Part shown: positions 5,912 through 6,694 of the stretch, in pieces
Numbering within the stretch: position 1 is the stretch's first letter
Layout of the letters: each line of letters starts with the position of its first letter
From: Zoogloeaceae bacterium
GTDB lineage: Bacteria; Pseudomonadota; Gammaproteobacteria; Burkholderiales; Rhodocyclaceae
Assembly: GCA_031290535.1 (NCBI GenBank)
Contig: JAITNI010000059.1
Span: 1-6,694 of the forward strand
DNA length: 6,694 nt
Reading direction: 5' to 3'
Notes under the pieces: generated by a model
The model's database searches: none
Told to the model about the DNA's origin: nothing
The model's input: the letters and a program-made list of their open reading frames with translations, nothing else
Program-made: the position numbers and the translations under genes

Positions 5912-6547
5912 ATGAATCTGAAAGCAACTGCGCTTGTCGCGGGGCTTCTCATGACAGTCTTGCCCGCTTCTGCCGCAGACTATCACTTTGAGGGTACTAT
6001 CACCAATCACAATGATGTGGTTCTTATACCGTTTTCACTCGCGAGCGATACCATTCCCGGCGAATGGGTACAGGTGTATACCGACTCCTATCACAGCGGG
6101 GAAAACTTTGATCCCATCACGGCTTTGTGGATCAGTGATGGCGCAGGGGGCGCGACCCTGCTCTATCAAAATGATGACAATAGCAGCATCAACCCTGCGA
6201 CTCAGACATACTATGACTCCGGGTTCTCCCTGAATTTTCTGGCCGCTGGTGACTATTTTTTCACCATTGCAGCCTACAACAACTGGGCGCTCGGAACCAC
6301 CCTCAATCTCGCCAACCCTGCCAGCAGTTTTTCTTTCAACGCACAGGCAGGAATTCCGATTGGTTCCTGGAACCAGCCCGCCTCGGGCTATCTGACGGGG
6401 AGCAACCCAGGCTTCTTCAGCGTGCAAGTAACAGGCGTCACGTCTGCAACCCCTCCCGTGCCGGAACCGTCGACGCTTGGTTTGTTGGGAATCGGTCTGC
6501 TGGTCAGTTTCGCGGCCAGCCGTCGGCGCAAAAACGCCAAAGTTTGA
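5912..6547 (+). CDS. Secreted PEP-CTERM protein, DVUA0089-like
   Basis: Encodes a 211-residue exported protein. A signal peptide covers residues 1-21 (one Lys, a hydrophobic core, then ASA before AD). The mature part is Asn/Asp/aromatic-rich and reads like the DVUA0089 family: FEGTITNHNDVVLIPFSL (26-43), FDPITALWISDGAGG (66-80), a QNDD motif (86-89), an AAGDYFFTIAAYNNW stretch (111-125) and a closing GFFSVQVTGV. The C-terminus is a textbook PEP-CTERM sorting tag: VPEPST (183-188), a hydrophobic helix (189-201) and an Arg-rich tail RRRKNAKV. Such tags are cut by exosortase (EpsH/XrtA type), and the proteins usually go to the cell surface or exopolysaccharide matrix; no exosortase gene is in this window. 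The start at 5912 is fixed by the signal peptide and the purine-rich AGGA 7 bases upstream; an earlier in-frame TTG would lie in the promoter. The gene appears monocistronic. Its base composition looks less GC-rich than rne. The molecular function is unknown. Confidence 0.9.
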   Translation: MNLKATALVAGLLMTVLPASAADYHFEGTITNHNDVVLIPFSLASDTIPGEWVQVYTDSYHSGENFDPITALWISDGAGGATLLYQNDDNSSINPATQTYYDSGFSLNFLAAGDYFFTIAAYNNWALGTTLNLANPASSFSFNAQAGIPIGSWNQPASGYLTGSNPGFFSVQVTGVTSATPPVPEPSTLGLLGIGLLVSFAASRRRKNAKV

Positions 6548-6562
6548 AATTTTTGCGCTTTA

Positions 6563-6602
6563 CCCCACAAAAAAGCCGCGCCAAAGCGGCTTTTTTGTGG
6601 GG
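6563..6602. terminator. Very strong bidirectional terminator after the PEP-CTERM gene
   Basis: A perfect 17-bp stem, with arms at 6563-6579 and 6586-6602, encloses the loop GCCAAA. The core is GCCGC/GCGGC flanked by A6 and T6 runs, so it can end transcription from either side. It starts 15 bases after the stop codon. A gene arriving from the right on the minus strand would also be insulated. Confidence 0.95.
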
Positions 6603-6634
6603 GTCTTTTCTATCGCTGTTCCCACAATTTTCTA

Positions 6635-6694
6635 TTCGTGGTGAAGCCCTGCCTTTCCTCCCGTTCGTGGTGAGCCTGTCGAACCACGCCCTTC
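6635..6694. repeat. REP-like palindromic repeats, running off the window edge
   Basis: TTCGTGGTGAAGCC (6635-6648) and TTCGTGGTGAGCC (6664-6676) are two copies of one motif, 29 bases apart. The second is a full palindrome: CGTGGT (6666-6671) pairs with ACCACG (6683-6688) around GAGCCTGTCGA. This core is familiar from dispersed proteobacterial intergenic repeats. The last bases CCCTTC look like the start of an inverted neighbour copy cut by the window edge. The first copy lacks its 3' half and is probably degenerate. Confidence 0.7.

Noticed and set aside
5672..6010. A 112-codon minus-strand frame over the PEP-CTERM promoter
   Set aside because: It is antisense to a clear promoter, Shine-Dalgarno and signal-peptide coding region and shows no domain.

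Overview
The window looks like chromosomal DNA of a GC-rich proteobacterium, most likely a betaproteobacterium. The reasons are the divergent rluC/rne pair with close full-length homologues, a HAD phosphatase gene downstream of rluC, a PEP-CTERM secreted protein, and REP-like palindromes with a GAGCCTGTCGA core that are common between genes in this phylum. The genus cannot be fixed from the sequence.

Left part (1-2131, minus strand): reading leftward, the genes are rluC (23S rRNA pseudouridine synthase), a small three-helix membrane protein of the superinfection-immunity (Imm_superinfect) type, and a HAD phosphatase resembling phosphoglycolate phosphatase. The last two are 7 bases apart and probably co-transcribed. 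A weak terminator-like hairpin lies between rluC and the membrane-protein gene. Position 2132-2575 is a divergent control region. It probably encodes a long, structured 5' leader for rne, with several hairpins and an A/T-rich stretch, as expected for a gene known in E. coli to be autoregulated through its leader. The rluC start has no visible Shine-Dalgarno and sits directly behind a TATATT box.

Middle part (2576-5347, plus strand): rne encodes a 923-residue RNase E. The catalytic half is complete (S1 domain, active-site Asp300/Asp343, zinc-link CPRC). The long disordered C-terminal half carries an amphipathic membrane-anchor-like segment, Arg-rich RNA-binding blocks and three short non-repetitive islands. 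A perfect 12-bp terminator follows.

Right part (5348-6694): 5391-5834 is a gene-free region with a G/C-run palindrome, a small hairpin and a roughly 110-bp imperfect inverted repeat that resembles a MITE and contains degenerate REP units. A near-consensus sigma-70 promoter (TTGACA-17-TATACT), overlapped by three TGACAAA repeats, then drives a single gene for a secreted 211-residue PEP-CTERM protein of the DVUA0089 type. That gene ends at a very strong 17-bp bidirectional terminator, and REP-like repeats run off the right edge.

Functionally, RluC (ribosome modification) and RNase E (rRNA and mRNA processing) form a conserved RNA-metabolism pair. The Imm-like gene and the PEP-CTERM gene are accessory additions beside it. 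I see no convincing wholly new multi-gene system. The best leads are the Imm-like gene inside a housekeeping cluster, the repeat-rich region at 5445-5672, and the TGACAAA array on the PEP-CTERM promoter.
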